A stretch of DNA of 64,000 bases from assembly GCA_027924645.1 (NCBI GenBank), contig BSBN01000242.1, forward strand, positions 496,001-560,000, written 5' to 3'. Source of the DNA: Cunninghamia lanceolata. Taxonomy: Eukaryota; Streptophyta; Pinopsida; Cupressales; Cupressaceae. The notes beneath the pieces are model-generated. The model did no database searches, was not told the DNA's origin, and was given only the letters and a program-made list of their open reading frames with translations. This document shows, piece by piece, positions 12,642 to 24,696 of this stretch (position 1 is the stretch's first letter; each line of letters opens with the position of its first letter). Made by a program: the position numbers and the translations under genes.

Positions 12642-13743
12642 AATAATAAATTACTTAAAATTGAAAATGTAATTCTGTCACTTATGACTAATGCTATATT
12701 TAGAAGGTCATGTGATGCTATTTTGTCTTTATTATGCTTTAAAATTTGAGTTTTCCCTATATACAGCTTAATGTGTACTCAATTTGTCTAAGTTCAATGT
12801 ATCTAGAGGTCATTTTTCATCCTTTTCCTACAGGACAAATTGTAATCTGAGAATGCAAAATGCTGTTATAAATGTATTTAATGTTGTTGAATCAGGACCG
12901 TTGATGTTGAGTCAATCTCCACCGTACATTCAAAAACTTAGTATGGTGCCTCTTCTATATAAAGGGCCATTGTTCCTCTCATTGTAAGACAGTCTTGATG
13001 CTGAATTATTGACACTCTACCAAATTTTCTAGTTAATACAAAAGCAAGTTGTTGCAGTATTTTCTAAGAATTTGTTTCTTCGTATTATCAATTTGGTTTC
13101 ATGGTTCACATCTTGATCTTCATTAGTTAAATCGTGCTTTGCAATGTTATTGATTTGTTGAAGGTATTTGATGAGCATTCTAGTCCATACTATTAGTTGC
13201 TTGTTGATTGTAAGTAGTTGTACATAGTTAGCCTGGGCTGCTGAATTGAGCTAAGTTCAATTGCATTACAATAGTTAAATCACGCCAATACTTGGGTATT
13301 TAATGAATGTATGTAATATGAAAATCTTGAGAATCCCTAGAAGATAACACTATTTTCTGCAGAACTGTAGCAAAGTCTTTAGCTTGGTAAAACAAAAAAT
13401 TGGTTTAATTTCTGAATGTTTGTCTACCTACAACAATTTTTACCTTGTGAATGTCACTTAGGATTTCTCTAAACCCTACTTTCTTTTGCATTTTCTTATT
13501 AATTGGTTGTTAGAGTTAGGTTCTAGCAGCATTTCATATTGTCATATTAGCTGAAACAATATAAGGGTTTGCATGTATCATTGTCCTGGCCTGTCAAACC
13601 TATTATATTGCATGTAAGACCCCTTGTAGGCACAGCTAGAACATCCCACTAAGGAATTCCACACAAGCTAAGACCTAGCTATATTATCCTTGGAGTAGTC
13701 TTACTTAGGGTAACATACTTTTCAAGAGAGGTGTGATACCAGC
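12642..13743 (+). other. Distal part of insert C, promoter-like, no gene
   Basis: This AT-rich stretch follows the accessory ORF. It includes a strong TATA-like box ('tctatataaagg', 12955-12966), with 'cattgtaagacag' about 30 bases downstream as a possible start site. That is how an LTR promoter would look, but no second copy of this sequence was found in the window. Element D inserts at its right end, after CCAGC at 13739-13743. Confidence 0.4.
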
Positions 13744-15414
13744 TATAGAGGAAAACTAATGCATTGTAGACTTAAACAAAATTTAGGGGTAAACCTATCT
13801 GAATAGTCCACTCTATCATTGCATTCCTACATTGAATTATCGACCAAGGAGCGTAAGCTTATGATGATGCCTGCATTATCTATGCCTCCAAGACTCATTT
13901 CTATCCTAAACTAACTCATATAGACCTATTCTAATTAGCTCAGTTTGCTAGAATGCACAAAAATGTAAGAACAACAAAAATAGTTAAGAATCCAGTTGCT
14001 ACGGGTACCCTCAGCATAAGCTGAAGATAACTATATTCAACAGAGAATTATAGAATTAACTCAAAATACATAGAATGATAAAAGAATTGACACTAACCTC
14101 TGGAGGACTTCAAATATGTATTCTATTCATGAATCATGACTACTAGAAATAGCAATCAAGATATCTTACCTATTCCACAATGCAATTCTATAAAATAACA
14201 TGAAATAGTTTTAACTAGAAATGCATGAATAAATGCCAATAAGTGCGTGGTTCGGTGGTTAAGTCGCTCAGTTGTAGTGGCGGCCACCAGAGTTCAAACC
14301 CCCGCTGGGCCAACGAGCTTGTAGGCTTTACGCCTTCGCTGGGCCAACGAGCTCACAGGTTTGAAGTGTTCTTGCTAGGGGATGAGGTCCCCCGTGTTGT
14401 GGCATCATCGGTTCATTGCTCTAGGCAAAAATCATTTGCATGGAGCCAGAGGGCGTGTTGCACCAGTGTCACCGGTCACGTTAAAAAGTTTACTAGGTGC
14501 ATTTAAAAAAAAATGCATGAATAAATAAGGAAAAATACAAAGTGAGGGTTAGTACCTTGAGTGGCCAGCTCAGGGAACTATCTCACGTAATCTGGAAATT
14601 AAATCTACTTCAGATTCTCATAACACATAGTTGTATTCACTTCATATCAGAGGAGCAAAATCTTCTCAGATTATATTCAATAAAACATGTCTATATCTTT
14701 CAACATAAAAATAGAGTAACCATTGAGCAACTGTAAATTAAAGTAACTTGGAAAGAAAAACTCTAACCTACCATCAAACTCATCCCTCCTAACTTATACA
14801 GAAAGGGGAGAGTACGATGTAACTACCAACTAACTTGATCATCAATTCATCCCTAGATATCAGGGTATAGGTTTGAGATCAATTTATTGTTCTAACTAAA
14901 ACAAAGGAAGCAGAGTCCTGCTCAAACATAAATTCCTATCAATAGCTCATGAATGAAAACACATAAGCTACGATTAGAGTCCTGGAACAAGTCTTCTTCT
15001 CCTTCTATTTATTCTTCCATGATGATTACATCCATCCCCATAGGTCTCCGCTTCTGGTGTTTGAACTGCACTTACTTAATTCCCTTGTTATGCAACTTGC
15101 TACAATTACTCCTTCTTGGATGCCACGTCTTTACTGCACAAGGTTAATTATCCAAACATATGCACACAAAATAGCTTTCATATTAAACTATGGAATTCTA
15201 TCTATATTACATGCATATTTATAATTTAAGTCACCCACTTGATAATATAACCACCATATTCCATTTTATCAGCATAGGTTTAAAGTCTTTGAAAAGTATA
15301 TGGGAAACAACATATAATAATGGTAATGTCTGTAAAGTATCTGCAAGATCCTATGAAAAGGTCTTAAAAATATATAAAAACATTATAAAAGGAAGTCAAT
15401 AATTCAACCCAACA
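13744..15414 (-). repeat. 3' LTR of element D, containing a SINE
   Basis: This aligns with 24718-26094 over its whole length, except for the SINE plus one copy of its target repeat (about 290 bases). It ends on the plus strand in 'aacccaaca', giving TGTTGGGTT at the LTR start on the element's strand. Its other terminal dinucleotide is mutated: TATAGAGG here against TGTAGAGG in the other copy. Confidence 0.93.
14235..14510 (+). mobile_element. tRNA-derived SINE inserted in the LTR of D
   Basis: A 276-bp insert is absent from the other LTR. It is flanked by a perfect 16-bp duplication, aaatgcatgaataaat, at 14219-14234 and 14511-14526. It starts with tRNA-like pol III promoter boxes: an A-box-like 'gtggttcggtggttaag' near 14248 and a B-box-like 'agttcaaaccc' near 14291. 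It ends in an A-rich tail. It has two copies of 'cgctgggccaacgagct' (near 14303 and 14337), about 35 bases apart. Length, promoter, tail and long target duplication are diagnostic of a SINE mobilised by LINE enzymes. Confidence 0.92.
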
Positions 15415-15415
15415 T

Positions 15416-15430
15416 CTCCCCCCAACTTAA
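15416..15430 (-). other. 3' polypurine tract of element D
   Basis: On the minus strand TTAAGTTGGGGGGAG, followed by A, abuts the 3' LTR start TGTTGGG. It is the plus-strand priming site. The same 15 bases occur again at 18261-18275. Confidence 0.88.
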
Positions 15431-15603
15431 ACTTTTGCTTGTCCCTAAGCAAAATCAAGGAACTAAACATCTAGGGAAGAAGATTATAATGCAAAGTAAT
15501 TTTTTTTGAGGTCCATGTTTTCTCTGACTCCTTCTCCTTGTTTGAGGTATCTCTCCATCCTATTTAGCTCAGCACGCCCACACTTATCACCTCTCCCTCA
15601 TGT
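15431..15603 (-). other. Untranslated tail of D between accessory ORF and 3' polypurine tract
   Basis: This short AT-rich stretch includes 'gcttgtccctaagcaaa', an imperfect dyad. No open frame is seen. Confidence 0.4.
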
Positions 15604-18060
15604 TCAGTGTGGTACTGGATAGAGAAAGATAGGAGGTTGATAAGTAAGAGGTAACCATGCTACTCCCTTTTTCTCTAAGATCTGGATGTACCTATGTAAC
15701 ATCTCAAACATGTTCATGAAGTTGTGGAAAGAGTGGGGTTCCTTCTTTTGCAATTCTGGAGTTAGGCTATCCCACTTGTTTTGCACATACCTTTGGCAAT
15801 TCTGAATGATGGACACTGCTAATCTATGTATCCTTCTATAATCCCTGAGTCTTAAATCCATGATTACCTTACTTGGAACCTTATGAGAAAGTAGTGTTAA
15901 CCATTGGGTCAGGATCACTTCAGGGTTTAAGGTTTCTTTCCTAATTGGCAATGGCTCCTTCTTTTCCTATTCCTCATACTAGTCCATCAGTTCTCCCCTA
16001 AGTTGTTCATTTTTAAAGTATGACATTAGTGCTCTGATCTGTAGATCCCCAACATAGATGCAAGGGTTCCATTCTGTGTCCTCATCCATCAGGTAATTAT
16101 GCAGATAGTATTCACACAACTTGTCCTGTTCTTCTAAACTAACCACTTTGAAATAATTGCAAAAGATGTTCCTTGAATGCAATTCAGGTTGATAATTAAT
16201 AAATCTATTGAACTAAAAAATAAGAAACTTCTCTTTTAAAAACAATGCATAAATTCTTGGTGGAGGTTTGCATTCAATGATTTGCCTAGCTCTATTAATG
16301 ACCTCTATCGGACGATTCTCCAACCTTTTGATTATCAAATCCTTTTCTTCAACTGATGCATTGAGACTTTGTTTCTCTTTTTCCCAATTCTCTTTTTCCT
16401 GCTTGGTTTTATCAGTCAATTTCATTAGTTCAAAGCCTAGAAATAGAGTGGTATGGTACTCTAGGGTCTTTGTCACAGGAGGTTTGAGAGTGAGTACTTC
16501 TTCCTCCTCAATTTTTGTTTTACTTTCAGCCAATTGTGCCAATAAACCTAAGTTAGAACCATGGCCATAAGTCTAAATTTTATCTTCCAACTCCTGAATC
16601 CTTTTCTCTTTTTCTTTATCTTTTTCTTCATACCCCTTTACCTGCTCTTCCAGCTGTCTTATTTTGTCCAAGGCTTCTTGAAGTTCCTTCCTAATATCAC
16701 TGTCCTCCAATAATTCCTTTTCTTTTTCAACATTTAAACTTTCATCATCTCCTTCTTCAGGAACATCAAAACTTCTTTAGCAAAATCATCAAGCACAGAC
16801 TTACCCATTTTTCTTGTAGTAAACAAATATTCTGACTCAGAATCAAAAGATGAAATATACCTTCTTTTCTTTGCAGATATGTTAACATCTTCACAAGTGT
16901 CAACAAAGACATCCTCAGGAGGGTTTTCTCCTCTATCTAAATCTAGATTCAGTGGAATTGGATCACTATCCTACTGGCCTTTACTTTTGTCCTCTCTTTT
17001 CTGTTCCTCAACAACTTTTTCTTTGGCACTTTGCCTCTTTAGCCTACCTGAGCATCTAGGAGTGGAAGTCTCCTGATTATCTCCCTTTTTCCTCCTCTTA
17101 TTGTCCTTTTTCTTCCTCTTTTCCCATGTATTTTCTTCTTTTATTGTACTCTTATGCTTCCTCACATCGTTCACACTTTTCTTTTCTTTACCAGATGTTG
17201 AAGGAGTGCTTCTTTTAGTTTTAGGGGTGGATGTTGAGGGTTCTTCAGCTGCTACAGGCCTAGATTCTGGAGGATTTTCATCTTGTGGCTCTTTATGCTC
17301 AGTTTCATCTGGAGCCTCAAGTTCATATGGAATCTCATCTTCTGGTTTTGGTGCCTCTAATAGTGTTGAAATATCCACACATTGTTTAAAAGCTTCCCAC
17401 TCAACCTGTGGGTACTGAATTCTCAAACTCCTCTTTATTAACAAAGCTATTAAACAATGGTGGGAAAGAGTGGAGCCTGTTTGTTGTCTCTGATATTTCG
17501 AAGACACCCTTTTCAACATACTATACAAAAAAATTGGAACATTGACAAGTTTTTCATGCTGTAAATGATTGAGCAATTCGAGATGTATAGTATATAACAT
17601 ATTGTATTGACCATCACAGGTGATATACTTGATGATGTATAAGGCACATTTCCCCCAAAAGAAGGGAAGAGATAATCATTTTATACCTTGTGTGGTGGAT
17701 TCTAGGTATTGACCTCTCTCACAGAATTCCTCCCTTATTGTGGCTGCATCAGCTCTAGTTGGGTACTCGGACCCTGTTCATGGCAACCCTATGACCTGAG
17801 CAATAGCTAACTCTGAAGTATCTACAATCAACCCTTTCACCATTGCTTCATCATATTGTAGTGTGAATGCAAATTCCTTTACCATATCATCATCAGACTC
17901 TGTCAATTTTAGGAAGTAATCTAACCAACCCACTCTTGTAAAGAGTGGGAGAACCATCACATCCTCCAGTATTTCTTTATGTGCTGAGGGTTCTCTTCTG
18001 ATTACATCCCCTCCCATTATTTCTGTAAATTGCAAACTTTGCAGTTTCAATTCTACTACA
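15604..18060 (-). pseudogene. Decayed accessory ORF of element D (Athila-type env-like/ORF-1 position)
   Basis: Minus-strand open pieces at 18050-17778, 17600-16971, 16542-16213, 16182-15979 and 15951-15604 form one damaged protein of roughly 800 codons. The first pieces are globular and hydrophobic ('GLIVDTSELAIAQVIGLP'). The centre (about 17280-17000) is Ser/Pro/Glu-rich with several Lys/Arg clusters resembling nuclear-targeting or nucleic-acid-binding tracts. Next comes a charged coiled-coil-like piece ('KQEKENWEKEKQ'), then a helical C-terminal domain. It lies downstream of integrase in the same orientation, the place of the env-like ORF in Athila elements. No signal peptide or clear membrane span was seen, so an envelope role is not supported. 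It shares its layout with the ORF in insert C. Confidence 0.7.
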
Positions 18061-18260
18061 CAGTGTCAATATCTGATACTTCAGCTCAACACCCCAAAAG
18101 AACCAATCATACAATCTGTCTCTTCTTTCTCCTCCACTATGACTTCCTTAGGGTAACAAATTCACTTGTTGGCAAAACAAAGTAAGTTCATGGCGCAAGA
18201 GGTTTATCTGGTTTTCTTGAAAGGTAAAAGATGTTCAAATGGTGAAAATAAAAAAAAACC

Positions 18261-18275
18261 CTCCCCCCAACTTAA
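18261..18275 (-). other. Internal second polypurine tract of element D
   Basis: TTAAGTTGGGGGGAG on the minus strand is identical over 15 bases to the tract beside the 3' LTR. It lies between pol and the accessory ORF. It could prime plus-strand synthesis internally, or could mark where the accessory cassette joined; the sequence alone does not decide. Confidence 0.75.
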
Positions 18276-19059
18276 TATTAAAGTGACCTCACTTCATATG
18301 GTAGGTAGTACAGAATGAGGAGTAGTGATTAAAAGAAATGGTGGGTAATATTCTCGCATGCATGAAACAAACTATGAGTGATCATGAATATAAAAAGAAA
18401 TCTAGTTGTAATAATTGAAAGTTATCAAATGTACATATGAAATAGAAATGAATAATTAACATACCTTGGAATTTGTGGACAAACGATGATGATTTGATAT
18501 GATATGCATGCGGCAAATGGTAAGGTGGCAGGTATGACGACAAAGATATAATGTGATGGCGCAAGATGGCAAAGAAAATTACCAACTCATAAATGTGAAT
18601 TGACACTTGGAGTAATAGAATAGAGCGGTTTGAAATGAATGCGGGCATGTGGAATGGGTGGGAAAAATTAGGTATTGTTCACCAGGCTGTGGAAGAGAGC
18701 TGCATACAGAAGTTACTATGGGTGCTTCCAGCACAGGTCCCGACTGTGGAATTGTAAATACAATATATCAGGTCCCAGCTGAGTCAGGTCCCTACTATAT
18801 GAGTGAAAAATAGGTCCTAGTGGAAATAACTTGTTGTAACCATGGAAATTGTGTTGTGTGTGCATGTGAGTTTAAAGCAAAGAAATTTAATTGTCAGCAA
18901 TAGGGGTTGAGTATTGTAACTCAACCTCCACATCACTGGACAGTGTTGGTGGATCAACATCTGAAGGTGTATCAATTGGTGTCATAGCATCATCATCAGG
19001 AGTGTCAGGAGGACCATACTGAGTAGCTAGAGATATAAGAAAGTCATCCCTCTGAAGTG
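18276..19059 (-). other. Spacer between integrase and accessory ORF of D
   Basis: No conserved motif is visible beyond the end of the integrase tail. The minus-strand translation is short and stop-rich. The repeated phrase 'caggtccc' (18735-18830) appears several times in a small cluster. The region probably held the pol stop and the start of the accessory transcript. Confidence 0.4.
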
Positions 19060-20200
19060 GCTTTTTGTTTGTACAATTTTAGCCTGTGCCCATTTACTAG
19101 CAGTGAAAACCGAACTTCATCAATAGTCTGCAATTGAACTGCACCATTAGGAAAGACTTGTTTGATCTCATATGGGCCTAACCAATGGGACTGAAGCTTG
19201 CCCTTGAAGTCCTTGTATCTGGAATCATAAAGGAGTGCCCAGTCACCTGCAGTGAATTCCTTTGTCTTGATGTACTTGTCATGCCATTTTGCTCTTTGTT
19301 TCTATATGACATCTATGTGATGAATGGCCTCCAATTGGATTTCATCCAAAGCATTCAAATGTTGTAGCTGATCCTATTGTGTTGTGGTCAAATCCATTCC
19401 TAGTTCCACTGCTATCCTCAGGGTTTTGTGTTCAAATTCTATAGGCAAGACTATTGTCTTGCCATAGACCAACTCATAAGGTGTAAACCCTGTAGTTGTC
19501 TTCCAAGTTGTTCTGTATGCCCAAATAGCTTTTGGGAGCCTAGAAACCCAATCTCTTCTATTAAGCTGGACTGTCTTGGTTAGGATGTTCTTAATTTCCC
19601 TATTTGTGACCTCCACTTGACCATTAGCTTGAGGATGATAGGGAGTGGATTTCTTATGTATGATCTGATATTCCTCAACCAATTTGGTGATTAAATTAGA
19701 TGTAAATTGTGGTCCTTGATCAGTTACTATCTCCCTTGACACACCATACCTAGTGAAGATGTCCTCATACAGGAATTTTGCCACATTGCCATCTCTAGCA
19801 AACTGTAATGCCTTCACTTCAACCCATTTAGTTAAGTAATCAGTACATACCAAGATATATTCTTTGTTGTTGGATGTAGGAGATATAGGACCCACAAAAT
19901 CCAATCCCCACTTGTAAAAGGGAGCCAATGAGATCTGTGGCTACAAGGGCATCTCATCACTTCTTGTAGGCCTCCCCATTCTCTGACATCTATTACAGCT
20001 CCTAGTGTACTTAACATCATCTTTATGAAGTGTTGGCCAGTAATACCATGTTGTTAGTATCTTGAAGGATGTTCTCTTGGCTGCAAAATGTCAACCACAA
20101 GGTTCATCATGGCAACCTTTGTTATATCAAACACTTCATCCTCTCTGATACATCTTCTCATAATATTATCTGGGCCAGTGTAAAAGAGGAATCCAGAAAT
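19060..20200 (-). pseudogene. Integrase of element D (decayed)
   Basis: The 184-codon open frame at 19928-19374 carries the integrase core. It has 'WGLDFVGPIS' with the first Asp, 'IVTDQGPQFTS' with the second, and 'NGQVEVTNREIK' with the Glu, so the DDE triad is present. 'AIWAYRTTWKTTTGFTPYELVYG' is the usual Ty3/gypsy block after it. The C-terminal 'WLGPYEI' module is readable near 19165-19185 through stops. The N-terminal zinc region lies between 20200 and 19930 and is broken. No chromodomain follows, as expected for the Athila lineage. Confidence 0.92.
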
Positions 20201-20399
20201 CCAAGAGTAAGAGAAACATTTGTGAACTAGCTACATCTTCTCCCTTGGAGAGAAGTATATTGGAATCTGCCTTGTAACCAAATAATTGGCTATATCTGCA
20301 TACCATGGAGTGTGTATAGTGAGAACAAATAGATGCTCATTAGGAAAATAATCATCAACCACTCCTTCTGAAGATTGTGCAGGCAGTCTAGACAGAAAA

Positions 20400-20688
20400 T
20401 CAGCAACTACATTGCCTTACCTGGTTTGTCAACAATTGTAATATCAAACTCCTGTAACAACAATAACCATCTTACAAGTCTGCCACCCACTATTGGCTTA
20501 TTCATCAAATATCTAATTGCAACATGATCTGTGTGTATGAATACCCTGTAACCAGTTATATAGTGCCTGAATTTGTTAATTGCATAAACAACTGCCAACA
20601 TCTCTTTCTCTGTCACAATGTAGTTTAACTCAGCTCCTTGTAGATTTTTACTTACATAGTATATGGCATGTTCCTTAGTTCCTTCTTG
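20400..20688 (-). pseudogene. RNase H of element D (decayed)
   Basis: The minus-strand frame 20616-20407 reads 'TEKEMLAVVYAINKFRHY', 'FIHTDHVAIRYLMNKP' and 'RWLLLLQEFDITIVDKPG', the standard Ty3/gypsy RNase H core. It continues from 'FQIHTDASDFAIGAVLG' at the end of the RT piece (near 20700) after a stop. It degrades the RNA strand during reverse transcription. Confidence 0.9.
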
Positions 20689-22067
20689 CTAACCTAGAAC
20701 TGCTCCAATGGCAAAGTCTGATGCATCTGTATGGATTTGAAAAGGTAGTGTCCAATTTAGACCTCTAAGCACAGGGGCTTGTGTCAAGGACGTTTTCAAC
20801 TTTTCAAAAGAAGTATGACAATCTGATGTCCATTCAAATTCACTATCCTTGGTCAGTAGAGTAAACAGAGGTGCATCAATCTTGCTAAAATCTTGAATGA
20901 ACCTCCTATAGTATCCTGCATGTCCTAGGAAGCCCCTGACATCCTTCTGTTTCTGTGGAATAGGCAGGGTGGAAATAACTTCAATCTTCTTTGGGTCCAC
21001 TTGTATTCCTGCACTGGAGATGAAATGTCCCAAGACTACTCCTTGTGTCATCATCAGCAAACACTTTTCATTACTCAAAGAGAGGTTGTGCTATGTACAT
21101 CTTTTTAACACCCTCTCCAAATTATGTAGAGCTTCATCATATGTGTCACCATATGTGGTGAAGTCATCCATATAAATATCCATACTGTCATGGGCAAAAT
21201 CAGAGAAAATACTGAGGACTGCTCTTTGAAATGTAGCTGGAACATTGCACAAACCAAAGGGTAAGACATAGTATGCATATGTCCCCCAAGGGCAAGTAAA
21301 CGTTGTCTTATCCTGATCCTCTGGAACAATCTTAATCTGGTTATAGCCAGTAAATCCATCAAGAAAGGAAAAATATTTCTTGCCTGCTAAAGAGTCAAGA
21401 ACTTGGTCAATAAATGGAAATGGAAAGTGATCCTTCCTGGTAGTAGTATTCAGTTCCCTGTAATCAACACAAACTCTCCATTTGCCACCTTCCTTGGGCA
21501 CTATGACCAATGGTGAAACCCATTCACTATCTGAAATGAGGTATATAAAACTGGTGTCCAAAAGCTTTTGAAGCTCAACTTTCACAATCTCTCTGAGGGC
21601 TGGATTCATTCACCTTTGCTGCTACCTAATGGGTCTATACCCATCATCTATATATATCTTGTGCATGCACAAGGCAGGATCAATGCCTTTCATATCACTG
21701 TAATCCCAAGTGAATGTCGTTGAGTGTGTATGTAATATTTTATGCGGGGATTGTTGTTGTTCATCAGTCAATGTATTGTTAATATTCAATATCTTACCTG
21801 GATTGATTTCTACTTGTTTGGACAGTTCTTGCACGGAAGATGAATCAAGGCTGGGTAATACAGGTAAGCATTGCTGAGGTAATAACACATGGAAGATTTG
21901 AGAGACTTCATTTGATGAACTGTTGGGTATTATGTTGCTCAAAGGGTCTTGTAAGCAAGATAGGCAATCTTGCTGTTGTGGGTGCCTCCCACAATTATTG
22001 TGTATGACGTGAGTAATTAAATCATCTTCGTCTGGAATATTCAATAAAGGGCTGCGTTTAATAGTCA
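20689..22067 (-). pseudogene. Reverse transcriptase of element D (decayed)
   Basis: Three open pieces cover RT. 22068-21622 holds the N-terminal connection ending 'MKGIDPALCMHKIYI'. 21609-21091 holds fingers and palm, with 'WVSPLVIVPKEGGKWRVCVDYRELN', 'YFSFLDGFTGYNQI' and the catalytic 'IYMDDF'. 21078-20689 holds the thumb, with 'GFLGHAGYYRRFI' and the start of RNase H. The YMDD box and the preceding Asp (FLDG) are intact. Isolated stops separate the pieces. 'FLDG' in place of the common 'DLxSGY', together with 'YMDDF', points to the Athila branch. Confidence 0.94.
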
Positions 22068-22601
22068 TCAGGCTTGCAAGGAATAGGTGTCCTCATCCTC
22101 CAGGCTAGGCCAAATGGTCTGCTCAACCTCATGGTATGGCCGGACTGGTGGATATAAAATCAATTTCTTGGTCACTGTCCCATTGGATATGATCATGTTA
22201 CCAGACCTGCAACCTATAAATGTATCAGCAGTGGCAAGCCATGGTCTTCCTAGTATAAGAGGAGAACCGACAAGATTAACCTTTGGCTGCAAAACTATGA
22301 AGTCAGCAAGGTATTCCCAAGAATCTAATGCAATGACCAAATCTTCTATGACCCCTTCAGGTTTGACTATAAACCTATTAGCTAATTGCAAGACTGTCTG
22401 AGTAGGCCTAAGGTTGTTCAATTGGAGTGTCTGCATTGTCTCCTTAGTCATGACATTAATTGCAGCACATAAATCTATCAAAGTATCCTTAATCAGAGTC
22501 CCATTGATCTTGACATCCACCACTAGACTACCTGGGTCTGTATATTTAGGAATAGTTATATTACCCAACATGATATTAGCAAGATTACCCAACACATGCA
22601 C
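22068..22601 (-). pseudogene. Aspartic protease of element D
   Basis: This 177-codon minus-strand frame matches retroviral-type pepsins: 'VDVKINGTLIKDTLIDLCAAINVM', then 'LILGRPWLAT' near residue 120. Athila-type proteases usually have DLGAS where others have DTGA. Here the box reads DLCAA, with Gly changed to Cys and Ser to Ala, so activity is doubtful. The flap region ('QLANRFIVKPEGVIEDLVI') is recognisable. It lies between gag and RT. Confidence 0.85.
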
Positions 22602-24541
22602 TGTCTGAGGGTCTATTTTCTTCCTTCATGATTCTTTATGCAAAGATCCCTAATAGTCTTAGTGTAGATAGGAATATCCTTGATGGCTTGGATTAAGGGA
22701 ATCTTAATTCTTATATCTTTTAGCTAGATGAGAAGGATAGTATCAGTATGGGTAGTTTATTTTTGCATGGCCAAGCGCTCAGGGAAAGGAGGAGACTTCT
22801 GATGTAAGGTAGTTTGGACATCTTAGGTTGATTTAGGTTCCAAAGGTGGCTTATCTGAGGCTTCTTCAGTGGGTTCTTCATCTTCAAGCTCTGTAATTTG
22901 GGGAGATGAAGGCCCTGCAAGTTGCTTCCATGATCTAAGATGAGCATTACTCACTTCCACCCTATAAGTGGGATATTGCATTACCTCGTTAGTATAAGCC
23001 AGGCTTGCTATTAGGGTTAGGTGCAGGTTGGGTAGGGATTTGGGTAGGTCTAGGAGGTGGATTTTGAGGTGTTGATGGCGGCATTATGGCTTGCTACTGA
23101 GGCTGAGATGGAATCATTAGTTGCTGGTATTGTGCATTTTGCTACCATTGTTGGCCCTTGTTCCATTGAGGTTGCCATTGTTGTTGTTGATTAGGCCACT
23201 GAGGTTTATAGTTGGGACCTTGGAAATTTTGTTGAGGCCATGGATTTGGTTGTTATTGACTCCAACTAGTTTGTGGGGTAGGCCATTGTGGATTTTGCCA
23301 TTGTGGGTTTTGCCATGCGTTTGGATTGCTAGGCCATTGTTGAGTATTCCAAGCAGAGTAATTCTGGTTTGCAGCAGGAAAGGGAGGATTAAAATTAAGT
23401 GGATCAGAGGGCATACCTTGTATTTGCTTCCATGGTCTCCTTTGAGCAATGAAAAATAGTTGCCCATCGTTGCCTTCAAATGGCTATAATTCTGGTCTTT
23501 CAATCTTTTCCTGTTGGATACTGGCCACCCTCTTGCATTTGTAATTGGCCTTCCTTCGTCTACAGCTAGGGCAGTATTCAGTAAGCATTACATCTGCCTC
23601 CTCTTGTTTTTTCTTGATGTGAAGAGTGTCCAGCTATGTAGCCATATGGCTAATAATGTCCTCTTTCATGTTGGTTAGTAGGTTACTTATCTCTATTCTG
23701 GAAACTCCATTGGTTGCCTTGCCTGCAATGGCTGCTCTTTCTCCCCTTGGTTTCCTGGAAAAGGTCCTAGAATAATTTTTACAAGCTTTGCAAATATCCT
23801 CAAAGGGAAGTTGAGATATATCCCCTATTCCAATAAGATTGAGGGCATCCATGCAGTCATCATTGACTCCTCTCAAAAAGACCAGCTTCAATGATTCTTC
23901 AGATAATCAATTTTGAGGGTTTTTCTTCAAGGCAAACTGGAATCTTTCAACATAGTCCTCTAGTGGCTCGTCCTCTTTTTGTGATATCCAGAAGATGTCA
24001 TCTTTCCTCCTATCATGTCCTCTATAGTAGTCTTTGTATTTTTCCAGGAACTTTGTCTTCATGGTATCCCAGTCTAGAATGACATCTTTCCCCAACCCCA
24101 TAAACCATCTTAAAGTAGAATCTTTTAATGTGCGAGGGAACAACTTGAGTCTGTAAGGATCAGTGGTGTAGTCATAACTCCTACACAAGACATAAAACTC
24201 AAAGAGGAAAGTGCCAGGATCTTCAGTCACCAATCCATATAAATAGGCAATGCGGAAGGTGGTATATTTTTTAGAGTAACAGCCCATGCTTGGTCTGGGA
24301 TAGGAAATTCAAATGTTTCTTGTCGTAGAGGATCATCTACTGCATTATCTCCCATGGTTCTAAAAGTCCCTTCTGTAGCTATGGAGGAAGTTGATGGATA
24401 GGTAGACAGTGTTAATGAAGATGTAAGAGGGAACTCCTCGTTAGCACTTTCTATTGTATAATTGATAAAGTCAGTTATGTCCTCATTATCTTGAGACATT
24501 GAAGGAAGGAATATACCTTGGTGGTCTCTTTTCCTCTGCAT
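22602..24541 (-). pseudogene. gag of element D (decayed)
   Basis: The minus-strand pieces 24541-24227, 24287-23907 and 23891-23634 make the capsid region. 'FYVLCRSYDYTTDPYRLKLFPRTLKDSTLRWF', 'W' and 'KFLEKYK' with 'EPLEDYVERFQ' are the retrotransposon gag signature (Retrotrans_gag family). A Cys-rich segment near 23560-23510 has 'YCPSCRRRKANYKCKR', not a standard CCHC knuckle. A Gln/Asn/Trp-rich low-complexity linker (23460-23100) precedes the protease. Frames change near 24240 and after 23634. Confidence 0.85.
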
Positions 24542-24696
24542 ACAGTAATTTGAGCTCTATGTTTCAGCAATCCTGCACAGTGTTAGTAGAATGTCTGGTG
24601 TTTCCTTGAAAAGTGAATTTATTAAGTCTAATGCTGAAATCAAGATTTAAACTATAAAAGCGTATAAAACTAATGAGACTATGAAGATAGCACCAT

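Noticed and set aside
14243..14320. tRNA gene
   Set aside because: The A- and B-box-like words belong to a SINE with a poly(A) tail and a 16-bp target duplication. No cloverleaf acceptor stem could be formed by eye.
15604..18060. Viral envelope protein in element D
   Set aside because: The position fits the env-like ORF of Athila elements, but no signal peptide, membrane anchor or cysteine pattern was visible, so only 'accessory ORF' is claimed.
23121..23459. 112-codon plus-strand Leu-rich protein
   Set aside because: It is antisense to the Gln/Asn-rich gag linker of element D.
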